This document shows, in pieces, positions 25,747 through 37,919 of a stretch of DNA of 64,000 bases. Within the stretch, counting starts at the first letter, position 1; the number at the start of each line of letters is the position of its first letter. The DNA comes from Mugil cephalus (taxonomy: Eukaryota; Chordata; Actinopteri; Mugiliformes; Mugilidae). A program made the position numbers and the translations under genes. The notes under the pieces were generated by a model. The model did no database searches. It saw only the letters and a list, made by a program, of their open reading frames with translations, and was not told the origin of the DNA. The stretch is taken from contig NC_061771.1 in the NCBI RefSeq assembly GCF_022458985.1, positions 21,711,501 through 21,775,500 on the forward strand. The letters are read 5' to 3'.

Positions 25747-28408
25747 TTGAACTATTTAAATCCAGAGTCAGAGTTATTTCACAGAGTTGATCAGATGAGT
25801 GTTAGTTTAACTCTGCAAAGACATTATTAATCTCCGCATTTTCTCCTGCACGTCACTTCTTCAGTACTATTTTCCTCCTCTCGCATGTCAAACACGGTAA
25901 GTGAAATTTAGTTAAAACTTACTAAAACAATTATGAATTGATGTTGTGAACTGCAGTACGTACATTAATACGTCGAATATATACTCTTCAAAGCCTTGTT
26001 TGTTGCCAGGACTGAACAGTAAATTTGTCCACGTGTGGTGAGCTAGCAAGATAACGTTAGCTTAATTAGCTAACTGCTAGTTACTAAAACTGTCTGTAAT
26101 TATCAATGACGAATTAACAACAAGCTGCTGTTATCTTTTTTTACTGTTAAAAGTCTTGTTTGAGGCTGGAGCGACCACGAAGGGCGCAGCTAAAAGCTAA
26201 GCACGGCTAATGCTAAACGCTAGCTTAATTAGCTAGTTCGGCGGCTAACTCATCTGCTAACTGTAGATCATCCCTATGTAGGACATGTTTTTAGCTTATG
26301 CTAAAGCGCTATTTCTCCTGTCTTGTCTGTGTGACCGGGACTTATCTTACCCTTATTCCTGTTAATGTTAATTTACTTGTGAATATTTTTTTGCATGTCC
26401 AAGTAAAAAGATGCTGGTACAGGTAAAGCACAACAGACATGAGAAGTATGTGAAGTTGGCCGAGGTAGAAGGAAACTTTGACTTTCTTCAATCCCACGAA
26501 AATGGTAAGTTATTTTTCTTTAGCTTAAAGGCTTTGAAAAACGAGTTTAAAAACACACACATGCTGTTTTATAACCTCTTTCTGCTTTCCTCACATATCT
26601 TGAAAATATTATTCACTTTTGAGGAGCTGAAATTTCCTTTTTTCTCAAAACATTATGCAAATTGATGTTTATCAATATAGTTAATACATTGAATAGTATT
26701 ATCTTACAACTTTGCCACCAGATGCACAAGTCATTTACAAGGACAAAACAGTGACAGAAGTCGATGAAGAAATATTCAGCGACCTGGTTGGACAAGGCAA
26801 TGTGGTGCTGACAGTTTTCTCAAATGATGGTGAGATATAAATGCAAATATAATCAGGCACTCTACAGAATAAGATAACTTACTTCTTTTAAAAAAAAATC
26901 CTTTAGAGTTTTGTGATTGGTCCTTGTCTTCGGCTTCTGAGTCGGACTCAAGCTTCAGCTCAAATACATCGACTGTAAACATGGATGAGGTCCCAAGGAA
27001 GAGACGACGATTTGAAGATGCAAATGCAGCGTCTGCTAAACAGGTTCACTTGATTCTCATGAGTTTAACATTTTTGCATTTTTCAGTCTCCAGAAAAGTT
27101 GTTAATAACCATGTTTGACATTCTTGTGGTTTTGTTTTTTAATTAGTTGATAGACGCTGTGCTTAGAGGCAAGTCCGGTGGTGAAGAGGTGCTACAGGAG
27201 AACTGAAGAACAGAAACATTAACAGATGCTGCAAGACGGCAAATGGTGAAACATACTGGTGGCTCACGTGATTGATAACCATGGGTATGTGTGTTTTATA
27301 TTCTTTTTGTTATTGCCAAACAACTGTATGGCCATTGCATACATTTGGGTCACTAATTTATTATCCCCTCTCAGGCACCTCCCCATTAAAGCGATCGTAG
27401 AAGAGTTTGCTCTTGGTATCGTGATGCTGTTTCCTTCCCTCAAGGATCCATATTCCAAGAAAGGCTTTGTAAATCATTATTATTGTTTTCATGACACTTG
27501 CATGTTGAGATGCAAAGTCGTGTACTTGACTTTGACATTTGAATTCTCAGATTTGTCATGAGCCAAGTATGACAATGCTTTTTTTTTTTTTTCAGGAACA
27601 CTTCTTTGATCCTACAAGCAACACAGGATACGTTTCTTGGCGTCTGAAAACAGTCCAAAGGCAGATTTGTCGAGGGTCTGCAACGCCACCAAGTAGCTCC
27701 ATTGTCTTTTCTCCAGGAGGCCCAACTTTCCAAAGGATTGTTAATGTTGAAGGACAGTGTGGAGTATAAAGCTGGACTTGTTGTGTGCTGTACAGTGGAA
27801 GAAGACATGCCAGTCTTTTTTGAAATAAGTGATGTACTTTTGGTTGATAATCACATTTTTTTTCTGACAAACAAGCTATTCACAGAGAATTTTGATGGCC
27901 ATCATCATGCGTTCAGTGTTTTGCGAAGTGAAGGAAGGTCATAAACATGTCAAAGCTTAAATGTTATAAACTGTTTGATATTCAAAGCTCATACAATGTT
28001 TCAGATGAAACTTTGTACATTATACCTTTATTTGTGATGTTTTGAACGACTGCAAGGGAGGAAAAATAAATGCTAGTTTAAAAAATTATATTGATTGGAA
28101 TTATTTTAAAATACATATTAATTTTAATACTGTTTCACTGTTAGCTTAACATGTTAGGGAGTTAAATGGACGCTACCAAATAGTAAAAAAATGAACTCTG
28201 AGCAGTGTTACTCGTCCAATCCCTTAGTGTTAATTTAACTCTGTTTTGGGAGTTAAAGAAGGAACTCTGGCAAAGTGTTAAATGTTTAACTATTTTGAAA
28301 GTGTTAATTTAACTCTGGAGAGTGTGGAGCTAAATAAACCCTCAAAAAGTGTTGAAATCAACTCTGTGGGAGTTAATTCAACACTGGACTTTTTGCTGTG
28401 TTGAACTA
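25747..28408 (+). mobile_element. Gene-carrying DNA transposon, copy 1 (with TSDs)
   Basis: Element body 25755-28400, flanked by TTGAACTA at 25747-25754 and 28401-28408. The left end (TCCAGAGTCAGAGTTA, then ACAGAGTTGAT) is an imperfect inverted match of the right end (CCAGTGTTGAATTAACTC and ACAGAGTTGAT on the minus strand). The palindromic word AGTGTTAATTTAACTCT or close variants occurs near both ends (25798-25814, 28226-28242, 28300-28316, 28348-28365). The interior carries the pseudogene described separately. No transposase is seen, so it is non-autonomous. The 8-bp duplication is hAT-like. Confidence 0.75.
25850..28080 (+). pseudogene. Captured multi-exon gene, SAMD3-like/uncharacterised fish family, copy 1
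   Basis: A 5' non-coding exon ends at a donor near 25896 (AACACG|GTAAGT). Coding exons follow: about 26411-26503 (MLVQVKHNRHEKYVK), 26722-26829 (DAQVIYKDKT), 26908-27041 (Ser-rich, then a VPRKRRRFEDA basic patch), 27148-27285, 27375-27468 (ALGIVMLFPSLKDPYSKKGF), 27598-27738 (ISWRLKTVQR type) and a C-terminal piece to 27944. AATAAA lies near 28063. The N-terminus looks like a small ubiquitin/PB1-like fold. The LFPSLKD...SWRLKTVQR part resembles multi-copy fish proteins annotated SAMD3-like; that link is from memory. Lesions here: the acceptor of the second coding exon is deleted, a TGA in the fourth coding exon, and a one-base insertion after RRQMV. Introns are retained, so it is not a processed copy. 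Confidence 0.6.
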
Positions 28409-29285
28409 AAATGAGTTTGATAAAACAGTTGCTTGTTTTGCTTGTCCTGACTGTGCAGTCCTGTCTATATCTGTCTCTGAATAGAGTCACATCATTGTCC
28501 ATTAAATGGAACTTAGAGGTTTTAGTATTTGCTTCCCAATATCTATGTTGTCGTTTTAGTGCCTGTGTTGTTTTCAGTTATTATTCTACTTCCTGGTACA
28601 TGCCTGTTCACCTGTCTGACTATGCAACCCAACCGACTATAAGATAAGACAAGATAGACTTCACTGATCAGGACAACAATGTTACGCTTTGGTTATAGGT
28701 TATTCAGGCACATATTGACCAGGTGGGTCAGTCGCTCAGTCAGTCAGTCAGTCGGTCATAGATCTGTTGCACACCAGCAAAGAGACCCGATGGGTGCAGG
28801 CAGAGACTCCTCAGAGTCTCCACTTCCATCAGGTCTCTTTGCTAGTGGACAGCTGATCTGTTGTCTCTGTGGCCAGTGGCACAGAGTCGTACCCCCCTCC
28901 ATACAGTGATGGTGAGGGGTCCTAAAATGTCCATCGAAAGATGGACTCTGACAGACTACTGTCGAGGGCTTCTATTTATAACCTCGGTTCCTCTGTGGCC
29001 GTACGACATGATGACCTCATGATGACATCATCAAAGAGCAAGCCCTGTTCGTCTCCATAGCAACTGTCAACTATGTGTTTTCCAAATGTGTACACAGACT
29101 GTTCCATGTCATGTCGATAGTTTAGCTTCATAATTAAACCTCAGAGACATCTGCTGGACACGCTGGCGTGGACATAATGTGACGGACTTTCTCACTTCCT
29201 GGTTTATTTACAGCTTGACCTCAGTTGACCTCGTATGTCTGTGAATTTAAACCAGCGATAAAAACCCTCTATTTCTGTACAATAG
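28409..29285 (+). repeat. Array module B, copy 3
   Basis: Starts at CAGTTGCTTG (about 28427) and contains a GTCA tract at 28725-28757 and the hairpin. The CRE position reads TGACATCA. Ends at the second gypsy LTR with the same flank as copy 1. Confidence 0.8.
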
Positions 29286-31290
29286 TGTAGCGATCCTGCA
29301 GTAAGGTTTCCAATGTTTTAATGTTCATGTTAGAGTTCTGTGTTTTCCCACGGTCTGTGAACGTGTTGTGATGAGTGTGAGAGGGAGGGGCCGTGGGAGT
29401 GAGGGAGAGGGGGAGTGAATGGAGCCCGACTGAAGAGTGAAGTTGAAGTTTGAGATTGTGCTTGTTCGTGTTGTTGTTTTGGCGTGGTTACGGCCGACAG
29501 TAACCAAGACGTTCTGCAATAAAGGCAAGTTTGTTTAATAACGCCTCATTATTTGTCACGAACGCTACGTTGGTGTCAGAAGTAAAACCGCCGAAGTTTG
29601 ACTGGCTAACTTCCGCTAGCGCGGACCTGGCAAATTCATGGCAGCACAGCGGAAAATGACCGGAGCTCGTCCGAAAATCATAGAGGAGCCGATGGACAGT
29701 GCTTATGCCGGTATGTCAGGGCATGAGGCGGAGTTTCACCGTGCTTCAGAGCGTGTTGCTCACATAAAGCAGTCAGCTAGAGAGGCTGGTCTCGGCCGGC
29801 GGGAGAACGCGCCGCAGAGCTGAATGTAAACAAAGATGGCGGCGCCCGCTATAACCAGGTTCAAGTGAAGACGCCGAAATACTCCGGTGGGGCGGACTGG
29901 GAGGCCTTCCACGCCCAATTTGAACTCTTAGCACGGGCTGCAGGCTGGTCAGAGGACATTAAAGCGCTCCAGCTGGCCCTGTGCCTTACAGATGAGGCTT
30001 TGTCATGCTTGCTGCTGCATTGTCCAGCCGAAAGAGAGGACTATGGAGCTCTAGTGGGAGCTCTGCAGCGCCGTTTTGGACAATGCAACCAGCCTGGTGT
30101 TCTGCGCTCAGAACTGTCAAACAGGAAGAGGCAGGCCGGGGAGCTGCTCCGGGCATTGGCTAATGACATTGAAGCCCTGACAAGGAGAGCGTATGCAAAC
30201 ATGTCCCCTGAAGTGCAGAGTGAACTGGCCAGGGACCAGTTCATCCGGGCCATAACTCCCAGGGAGCTGCACATACAGACACAACTAGCGCGCCCCCAAA
30301 ATCTGCAAGAGGCGCTGGAGCTGGCCTTGGAAAGAGAGATCATCGGAGACACCACAAGTAATGGCATCAGTGGCGACCCTGTGGTGAGAACCGCGGTGCA
30401 GGAGGGCCCAGACCAAGCGAAGCCGGCATGGGCAGATGAGCTGACTGAATTGATCCGTGCTGCGTCACTGCAGTCGCCGCGCCTCGTCGAGGCCCTCCTG
30501 TGTGTTGGGTGTGTGGTCAGTCCGGCCATATCAGCGTGAGGTGCCCCAAGCAGGCTGGTGTCCAGGGAAACGCTCCGGGGTCTGTGTAGACGGGACGACA
30601 CAGACCTCTGTCCCTGTTTCCCTCCATGCTTTGTTGCCTCGGGACAGAGCCCAACTGTACAGACGGGGGAGCGGGGCTCCACTTCCCCCAGAAGCAGATG
30701 ACAACACCGAGGCTGCGAGAGTGGTGGGATGGACCCACATGGGGTATTTCTGCCATGTCCCCATCACCCTGGCAGGGGCCCCATGTATAGCTCTCGTCGA
30801 CACCGGCTCCACGGCAACACTGATGAGACCCGGCCTGGTCCCAGCGGGGATACAGCTGGAACCTACTGTGGTGAAGCTGTGGACAGTGACTGGTGAGCTA
30901 ACCCCTATGCTTGGAAGAGGGGTGGTGGCTATACAAGTGGGAGGGCTCTCAGTGAACTTTAAAGTGTGGGTTGCCCCTTTCACCCACATCCCGTATCCCT
31001 GCTGTTGAGCAGCCCCCGCCCCTGACCCGCAGCCCACAGCAGGTGAGGAGGACAGACTGGCAGCAGTACGAGAGATATGGAGGCGCAGCTGTGATAACCT
31101 GGAGCCCGGGCAGCAGCAGGAGTTGTGGCAGTTGTTGCTGGGCTTTAAGGACATTTTTGCTCTAACAGAAGAGGAGGTGGGCCTGACACACCTGGTGCAG
31201 CACGAAATTGATACCGGCGATGCGCGGCCCATCAATACACGCCCCCGCCGCCTTCCCATGAGGCACCAAGCTGCTGCAGACAGTGCTATT
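29286..31290 (+). mobile_element. Truncated Ty3/gypsy-type retrotransposon, copy 2
   Basis: The 284-bp LTR (29286-29569) is nearly identical to copy 1 but ends ACG rather than ACA. A gag frame runs 29865-30539 and includes a Cys-rich end (CVGC) that looks like a degraded zinc knuckle. A protease-like segment at about 30700-31008 keeps an Asp-Thr-Gly-Ser motif. Sequence stops at about 31290, before reverse transcriptase, where module A begins. No integrase or 3' LTR. The frame between gag and protease is broken. Confidence 0.87.
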
Positions 31291-32844
31291 CAGGTTCTTC
31301 CAGATAAAACCTTGTGTTTGTTAAGGAATAATCCCGCCAGCTACTGTGTAGAAAATGTCTGAAATTAAATGCACGTCACAGAAAAACTACAAAATACCGG
31401 CTTGATGTTTTTATATCTGCATTGTGATCTGGTAAGAAATAAAGCTGTGTGGCCTGATCATTTTACAGGTCCTGCTCTGTCGGTACTTAAAGTAGATTTT
31501 ACAGATAAAAGATGAATTAAACTTTGAATTCAGTAGTTAGTAGATAGTTTGTTTTCTCATCAGTAAGGGGCAGCATTTCCCACAACTGCACTGCTTCCAT
31601 TGTGATCATCTATCAATTAACTTCCTGCCTTGTGGACAACAAGTTCACTTGGTCACCACTACTTCTGACTCTGGCTCAGGTTTCCCATCATCTCCTTGTT
31701 TGGTTTGTCCCTGTGAAATGTAAATACAGACTCATCCACATTGTCCAAAACAGTGTTAAAACCACTGTGGGGAAAAAACAAAGAAACAAAATGCCCCACA
31801 TTCACGTTTTTTCTCTTTTTTTCCGCTACAGGGCCCAAAGCAGTTGCTTGTTTTGCTTGTCCTGACTGTGCAGTCCTGTCTATATCTGTCTCTAAATAGA
31901 GTCACATCATTGTCACTTATATGGAACTTACACGTTTTAGTATTTGCTTCCCAATATCTACGTTGCCGTTTTAGTGCCTGTGTTGTTTTCAGTTCTTATT
32001 CTACTTCCTGGTACATGCCTGTTCACCTGTCTGACTATGCAACCCAACCGACTATAAGATAAGACAAGATAGACTTCACTGATCAGGACAACAATGTTAC
32101 GCTTTGGTTATAGGTTATACAGGCACATATTGACCAGGTGGGTCAGTCAGTCAGTCAGTCGGTCATAGATCTGTTCTCCACCAGCAAAGAGACCCGATGG
32201 GTGCAGGCAGAGACCTCAGAGTCTCCACATCCATCAGGTCTCTTTGCTAGTGGACAGCTGATCTGTTGTCTCTGTGGCCAGTGGCACAGAGTCGTACCCC
32301 CCTCCATACAGTGATGGTGAGGGGTCCTAAAATGTCCATCGAAAGATGGACTCTGACAGACTACTGTCGAGGGCTTCTATTTATAACCTCGGTTCCTCTG
32401 TGGCCGTACGACATGATGACCTCACGATGACGTCATCAAAGAGCAAGCATTGTTCGTCTCCATAGCAACTGTCAACTATGTCTTTTCGAAATGTGTACAC
32501 AAACTGGTCCATGTCATGTCGATAGTTTAACTTCATAATTAAACCTCGGAGACATCTGCTGGACACGCTGGCGTGGACATAATGTGACGGACTGTTTTCT
32601 CACTTCCTGGTTTATTTACAGCTTGACCTCAGCTGACCTCGTATGTCTGTGAATTTAAACCAGCGATAAAAACCCTCCAAACGGTGAAAGCCTTTCAGCT
32701 ATTTCTGTATAATAGTAATAAATATCCATCCTTTCACCTGTGTTAGCCACTTGGTTTTCTTATATTCAGACAGATGATTGAATCATTCTTCTGGTTGAGT
32801 ACGTGCAGGTACAACATAAGTTAAATTCGGTACTAAGTGTAAGT
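31291..32844 (+). repeat. Array modules A+B, copy 4, with an empty gypsy site
   Basis: A from 31291, B from about 31841. Perfect CRE at 32428-32435 and GTCA tract at 32141-32163. At about 32707-32716 the sequence reads TGTATAATAGTAATAAA, uninterrupted where gypsy copies 1-3 join their LTR. Confidence 0.8.
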
Positions 32845-33041
32845 GTTTAAACAAATGAAACTGCAAACACAAATCAATAAAGTTGTTTTATTTACATGAC
32901 ATAAAAAATGTAAGTTTAATATCAAACGACATGAATCGTTAACATATAGACTATAAAGTGCATCCTGTTGCTGCCCTTGTCATTATTCATAGGTTGTTAC
33001 TTGTCCGCCCGCTTGAGATCAAATCGGGCTGTATGTGGCCC
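32845..33041 (-). mobile_element. Module D copy 2: hAT-type relic end
   Basis: Same sequence as D copy 1, again interrupted at TTGAACTA by the gene-carrying transposon. Confidence 0.65.
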
Positions 33042-35681
33042 TTGAACTATTTAAATCCAGAGTCAGAGTTATTTCACAGAGTTGATCAGATCAGTGTTAG
33101 TTTAACTCTGCAAAGACATTATTAATCTCCGCATTTTCTCCTGCACTTCACTTCTTCAGTCAGAACTATTTTCCTCCTCTCGCATGTCAAACACGGTAAG
33201 TGAAATTTAGTTAAAACTTACTAAAACAATTATGAATTGATGTTGTGGACTGCGATATGTACATTAATACGTTGAATATATACTCTTCAAAGCCTTGTTT
33301 GTTGCCAGGACTGAACAGTAAATTTGTCCACGTGTGGTGAGCTAGCAAGATAACGTTAGCTTAATTAGCTAACTGCTAGTTACTAAAACTGTCTGTAATT
33401 ATCAATGACAAGTTAACAACAAGCTGCTGTTATCTTTTTTACTGTTTAAAGTCTTGTTTGAGGCTGGAGCGACCACGAAGGGCGCAGCTAAAAGCTAAGC
33501 GCGGCTAATGCTAAACGCTAGCTTAATTAGCTAGTTCGGCGGCTAACTCATCTGCTAACTGTAGATCATCCCTATGTAGGACATGTTTTTAAAAACTAAG
33601 CGCTGTTTATGCTAAAGCGCTATTTCTCCTGTCTTGTCTGTGTGACCGGGACTTATCTTACCCTTATTCCTGTTAATGTTAATTTACTTGTGAATATTTT
33701 TTTGCATGTCCAAGTAAAAAGATGCTGGTACAGGTAAAGCACAACAGAGAAGTATATGAAGTTGGCCGAGGTAGAAGGAAACTTTGACTTTCTTCAATTC
33801 CACGAAAATGGTAAGTTATTTTTCTTTAGCTTAACGACTTTGAAAAACAAGTTTAAAAATACACACATACTGTTTTATAACCTCTTTCTGCTTTCCTCAC
33901 ATATCTTGAAAATATTATTCACTTTTAAGGAGCTGAAATTTCCTTTTTTCTCAAAACATTATGCAAATTGATGTTTATCAATATAGTTAATGCATTGAAT
34001 AGTATTATCTTACAACTTTTTTTCCAGTTCTTGAGAGATTTTGCCTGCCACCAGATGCACAAGTCATTTACAAGGACAAAACAGGGACAGAAGTCGATGA
34101 AGAAATATTCAGCGACCTGGTTGGACAAGGCAATGTGGTGCTGACAGTTTTCTCAAATGATGGTGAGATATAAATGCAAATTTAATCAGGTCCTTGGTCC
34201 TTGTCTTCGGCTTCTGAGTCGGACTCGAGCTTCAGCTCAAAAGCATCGACTGTAAACATGGATGAGGTCCCAAGGAAGAGACAACGATTTGAAGATGCAA
34301 ATGCAGCGTCTGCTAAACAGGTTCACTTGATTCTCATGAGTTTAACATTTTTGCATTTTTCAGTCTCCAGAAAAGTTGTTAATAACCATGTTTGACATTC
34401 TCGTGGTTTTGTTTTTTTATTCATTGATAGAAGCTGTGCTTAGAGGCAAGTCCGGTGGTGAAGAGGTGCTACAGGAGAACTGAAGAACAGAAACATTAAC
34501 AGATGCTGCAAGATGGCAAATGGTGAACGTACTGGTGGCTCACATGGTTGATAACCATGGGTTTGTATGTTTTATATTCTTTTTGTTTTTGCCAAACAAC
34601 TGTATGGCCATTGCATACATTTGGGTCACTAATTTATTATCCCCTCTCAGGCACCTCCCCATTAAAGCGACCAGAGAAGAGTTTGCTCTTGGTATCGTGA
34701 TGCTGTTCCCTTCCCTCAAGGATCCATATTCCAAGAAAGGCTTTGTAAATCCTTATTATTGTTTTCATGACACTTGCATGTTGAGATGCAAAGTCGTGTA
34801 CTTGACTTTGACATTTGAATTCTCAGATTTGTCATGAGCCAAGTGTGACAATGCTTTTTTTTTTTTTTCAGGAACACTTCTTTGATCCTGGAAGCAACAC
34901 AGGACACATTTCTTGGCGTCTGAAAACAGTCCAAAGGCAGATTTGTCGAGGGTCTGCAACGCCACCAAGTAGCTCCATTGTCTTTTCTCCAGGAGGCCCA
35001 ACTTTCCAAAGGATTGTTAATGTTGAAGGACAGTGTGGAGTATAAAGCTGGACTTGTTGTGTGCTGTACAGTGGAAGACATGTCAGTGTTTTGTGAAATA
35101 AGTGATGTACTTTTGGTTGATAATCACATTTTTTTTCTGACAAACAAGCTATTCACAGAGAATTTTGATGGCCGTCATCATGCATTCAGAATATTGCCAA
35201 GTGAAGAAAGGTCATAAACATGTCAAAGCTTAAATGTTATAAACTGTTTGATATTCAAAGCTCATACAATGTTTCAGATGAAACTTTGTACATTATACCT
35301 TCATTTGTGATGTTTTGAACGACTGCAAGGGAGGAAAAATAAATGCTAGTTTAAAAAATTATATTGATTGGAATTATTTTAAAATACATATTAATTTTAA
35401 TACTGTTTCACTGTTGACAACTTAACACTTTAGGGAGTTAAATGGACGCTACCAAATAGTAAAAAATGAACTCTGAGCAGTGTTACTCGTCCAATCCCTT
35501 AGTGTTAATTTAACTGTGTTTTGGGAGTTAAAGAAGGAACTCTGGCAAAGTGTTAAATGTTTAACTATTTTGAAAGTGTTAATTTATCTCTGGAGAGTGG
35601 AGCTAAATAAACCCTCAAAAAGTGTTGAAATCAACTCTGTGGGAGTTAATTCAACACTGGACTTTTTGCTGTGTTGAACTA
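33042..35681 (+). mobile_element. Gene-carrying DNA transposon, copy 2 (with TSDs)
   Basis: Body 33050-35673, flanked by TTGAACTA at 33042-33049 and 35674-35681. Ends and subterminal palindromic words are as in copy 1. Confidence 0.75.
33140..35340 (+). pseudogene. Captured multi-exon gene, copy 2
   Basis: Same exon order as copy 1. The second coding exon keeps its acceptor here (tttttttccag before TTCTTGAGAG at about 34028), and the RRQMVNVLVAH join is in frame, unlike copies 1 and 3. Its own lesions: a 5-base deletion in the first coding exon near 33750, deletion of most of the intron and acceptor before the Ser-rich exon (near 34190), and a TGA in the VLQEN region. The three copies are therefore broken at different places. 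Confidence 0.6.
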
Positions 35682-35689
35682 AAATGAGT

Positions 35690-35728
35690 TTGATAAAACA
35701 CACTTTTCAGTTTTTTATTGCTTTACTC

Positions 35729-35777
<49 letters not shown>

Positions 35778-37046
35778 GAATTAATTGTGTTTTGTCTTTG
35801 ATAGCTTCAAGATTTTCCAGATAAAACCTTGTGTTTGTTAAGGAATAATCCAGCCAGCCACTGTGTAGAAAATGTCTGAAATTAAATGCACGTCACAGAA
35901 AAACTACAAAATACCAGCTGGATGTTTTTATATCTGCATTGTGATCTGGTAAGAAATAAAACTGTGTGGCCTGATCATTTTGCAGGTCACCTTTTTTCTC
36001 TTTTTCCACAAACAGTTGCTTGTTTTGCTTGTCCTGACTGTGCAGTCCTGTCTATATCTGTCTCTGAATAGAGTCACATCATTGTCCATTGAATGGAACT
36101 TACAGGTTTTAGTATTTGCTTCCCAATATCTATGTTGTCGTTTTAGTGCCTGTGTTGTTTTCAGTTATTATTATATTTCCTGGTACATGCCTGTTCACCT
36201 GTCTGACTATGCAACCCAACCGACTATAAGATAAGGTAAGATAGACTTCACTGATCAGGACAACAATGTTACGCTTTGGTTATAGGTTATACAGGCACAT
36301 ATTGACCAGGTGGGTCAGTCAGTCAGTCGGTCAGTCAGTCGGTCAGTCGGTCGGTCATAGATCTGTTCTCCACCAGCAAAGAGACCCGATGGGTGCAGGC
36401 AGAGACTCCTCAGAGTCTCCACATCCATCAGGTCTCTTTGCTAGTGGACAGCTGATCTGTTGTCTCTGTGGCCAGTGGCACAGAGTCGTACCCCCCTCCA
36501 TACAGTGATGGTGAGGGGTCCTAAAATGTCCATTGAAAGATGGACTCTGACAGACTACTGTCGAGGGCTTCTATTTAAAACCTCTGTTCCTCTGTGGCCA
36601 TACGACATGATGACCTCGTGATGACGTCATCAAAGAGCAAGCCCTGTTCGTCTCCATAGCAACTGTCAACTAAGTATTTTCGAAATGTGTACACAAACTG
36701 GCTCATGTCATGTCGATAGTTTAGCTTCATAATTAAACCTCGGAGACATCTGCTGGACACGCTGGCGTGGACATAATGTGACGGACTGTTTTCTCCCTTC
36801 CTGGTTTATTTACAGCTTGACCTCAGCTGACCTCGTATGTCTGTGAATTTAAACCAGCGATAAAAACCCTCCAAACGGTGAAAGCCTTTCAGCTATTTCT
36901 GTATAATAGTAATAAATATCCATCCTTTCACCTAGCATCTGTGTTATCCACTTGGTTTTCTTATATTCAGACAGATGATTGAATCTTTCTTCTGGTTGAG
37001 TACGTGCAGGTACAACATAAGTTAAATTCGGTACTAAGTGTAAGTG
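35690..37046 (+). repeat. Array modules A+B, copy 5, with an empty gypsy site
   Basis: Includes a perfect (ATT)n tract at 35729-35777. B starts about 36014, with GTCA tract 36312-36356 and CRE 36622-36629. The uninterrupted gypsy target is at 36901-36913. Confidence 0.8.
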
Positions 37047-37250
37047 TTTAAACAAATGAAACTGCAAACACAAATCAATAAAGTTGTTTTATTTACATGA
37101 CGTGAAAAATGTAAGTGTAATATTAAACGACACGAATCGTTAACATATAGACTATAAAGTGCATCCTGTTGCTGCCCTTGTCATTATTCATAGGTTGTTA
37201 CTTGTCCGCCCGCTTGAGATCAAATCGGGCTGTATGTGGCCCTTGAACTA
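37047..37250 (-). mobile_element. Module D copy 3: hAT-type relic end
   Basis: Same block, ending at the left TTGAACTA (37243-37250) of the shrunken transposon copy. Confidence 0.65.
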
Positions 37251-37506
37251 TTTAAATCCAGAGTCAGAGTTATTTCACAGAGTTGATCAGATCAGTGTTA
37301 GTTTAACTCTGCAAAGACATCATTAATCTCCGCCTTTTCTCCTGCACGTCACTTCTTCAGTCAGAACTATTTTCCTCCTCTCGCATGTCAAACACGGTAA
37401 GTGAAATTTAGTTAAAACTTACTAAAACAATTATGAATTGATGTTGTGGACTGCGATATGTACATTAATACGTCGAATATATACTCTTCAAACCTTGTTT
37501 GAACTA
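37243..37506 (+). mobile_element. Shrunken gene-carrying transposon, copy 4
   Basis: Only the first ~250 bp of the element remains (37251-37498): the left terminal sequence, 5' non-coding exon and start of the intron. It then jumps straight to the right-hand TTGAACTA (37499-37506) and the hAT flank. The break falls at CCTTGTTTGAACT, so a short TTG microhomology could explain the deletion. Confidence 0.8.
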
Positions 37507-37854
37507 AAATGAGTTTGATACCCTTACCTTAGATTATAATAAATATGAAAAACCTTTGGTCCTTCCAGGACAATAAAGTTCCACTTCGGGACCTTTCCAC
37601 CTCTGGACAGCAGGTAGGTGGGTGGGTGATGACCAGCAACACCTGAACACCGGAAGTCCGGAGCGTTTCTACGACAGGACGCAGCTGTCGTGCTTCTTCA
37701 GCGGGGGTCTCTTCTTCTCTGCCGTTCTCGGTATCGTGTCCCTGCGTCTCAACACTGCGGGGCTCAGCCGGTGCGGCACATTCACCTGCTGCAGCAGCGC
37801 TGAACACGCCCACAGCGTTCCCACCTGTGCGCGCGGACGCCTCCACAAAGTTAG
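37507..37854 (-). pseudogene. Duplicated 3' end of the Ras-like GTPase gene, copy a
   Basis: Matches 51728-52077: 3' flank plus the last ~62 codons including the CVLS terminus. It shares a 2-base deletion (GCAGCGCTGAAC instead of GCAGCGCGCTGAAC) with copy b, which shifts the frame. It stops at CTCCACAAAGTTAG and joins GTGTTAAAACCACTGTGGG. Confidence 0.88.
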
Positions 37855-37919
37855 TTGAAACAGTGTTAAAACCACTGTGGGAAAAAACAAAGAAACAAAA
37901 TGTCCCACATTCAAGTTTT

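Noticed and set aside
22710-31290. A possible complete LTR retrotransposon with LTRs at 22710 and 29286
   Set aside because: Both LTRs are followed by a primer-binding site and gag in the same order, so each is a 5' LTR of a separate truncated copy; array modules and the gene-carrying transposon lie between them.
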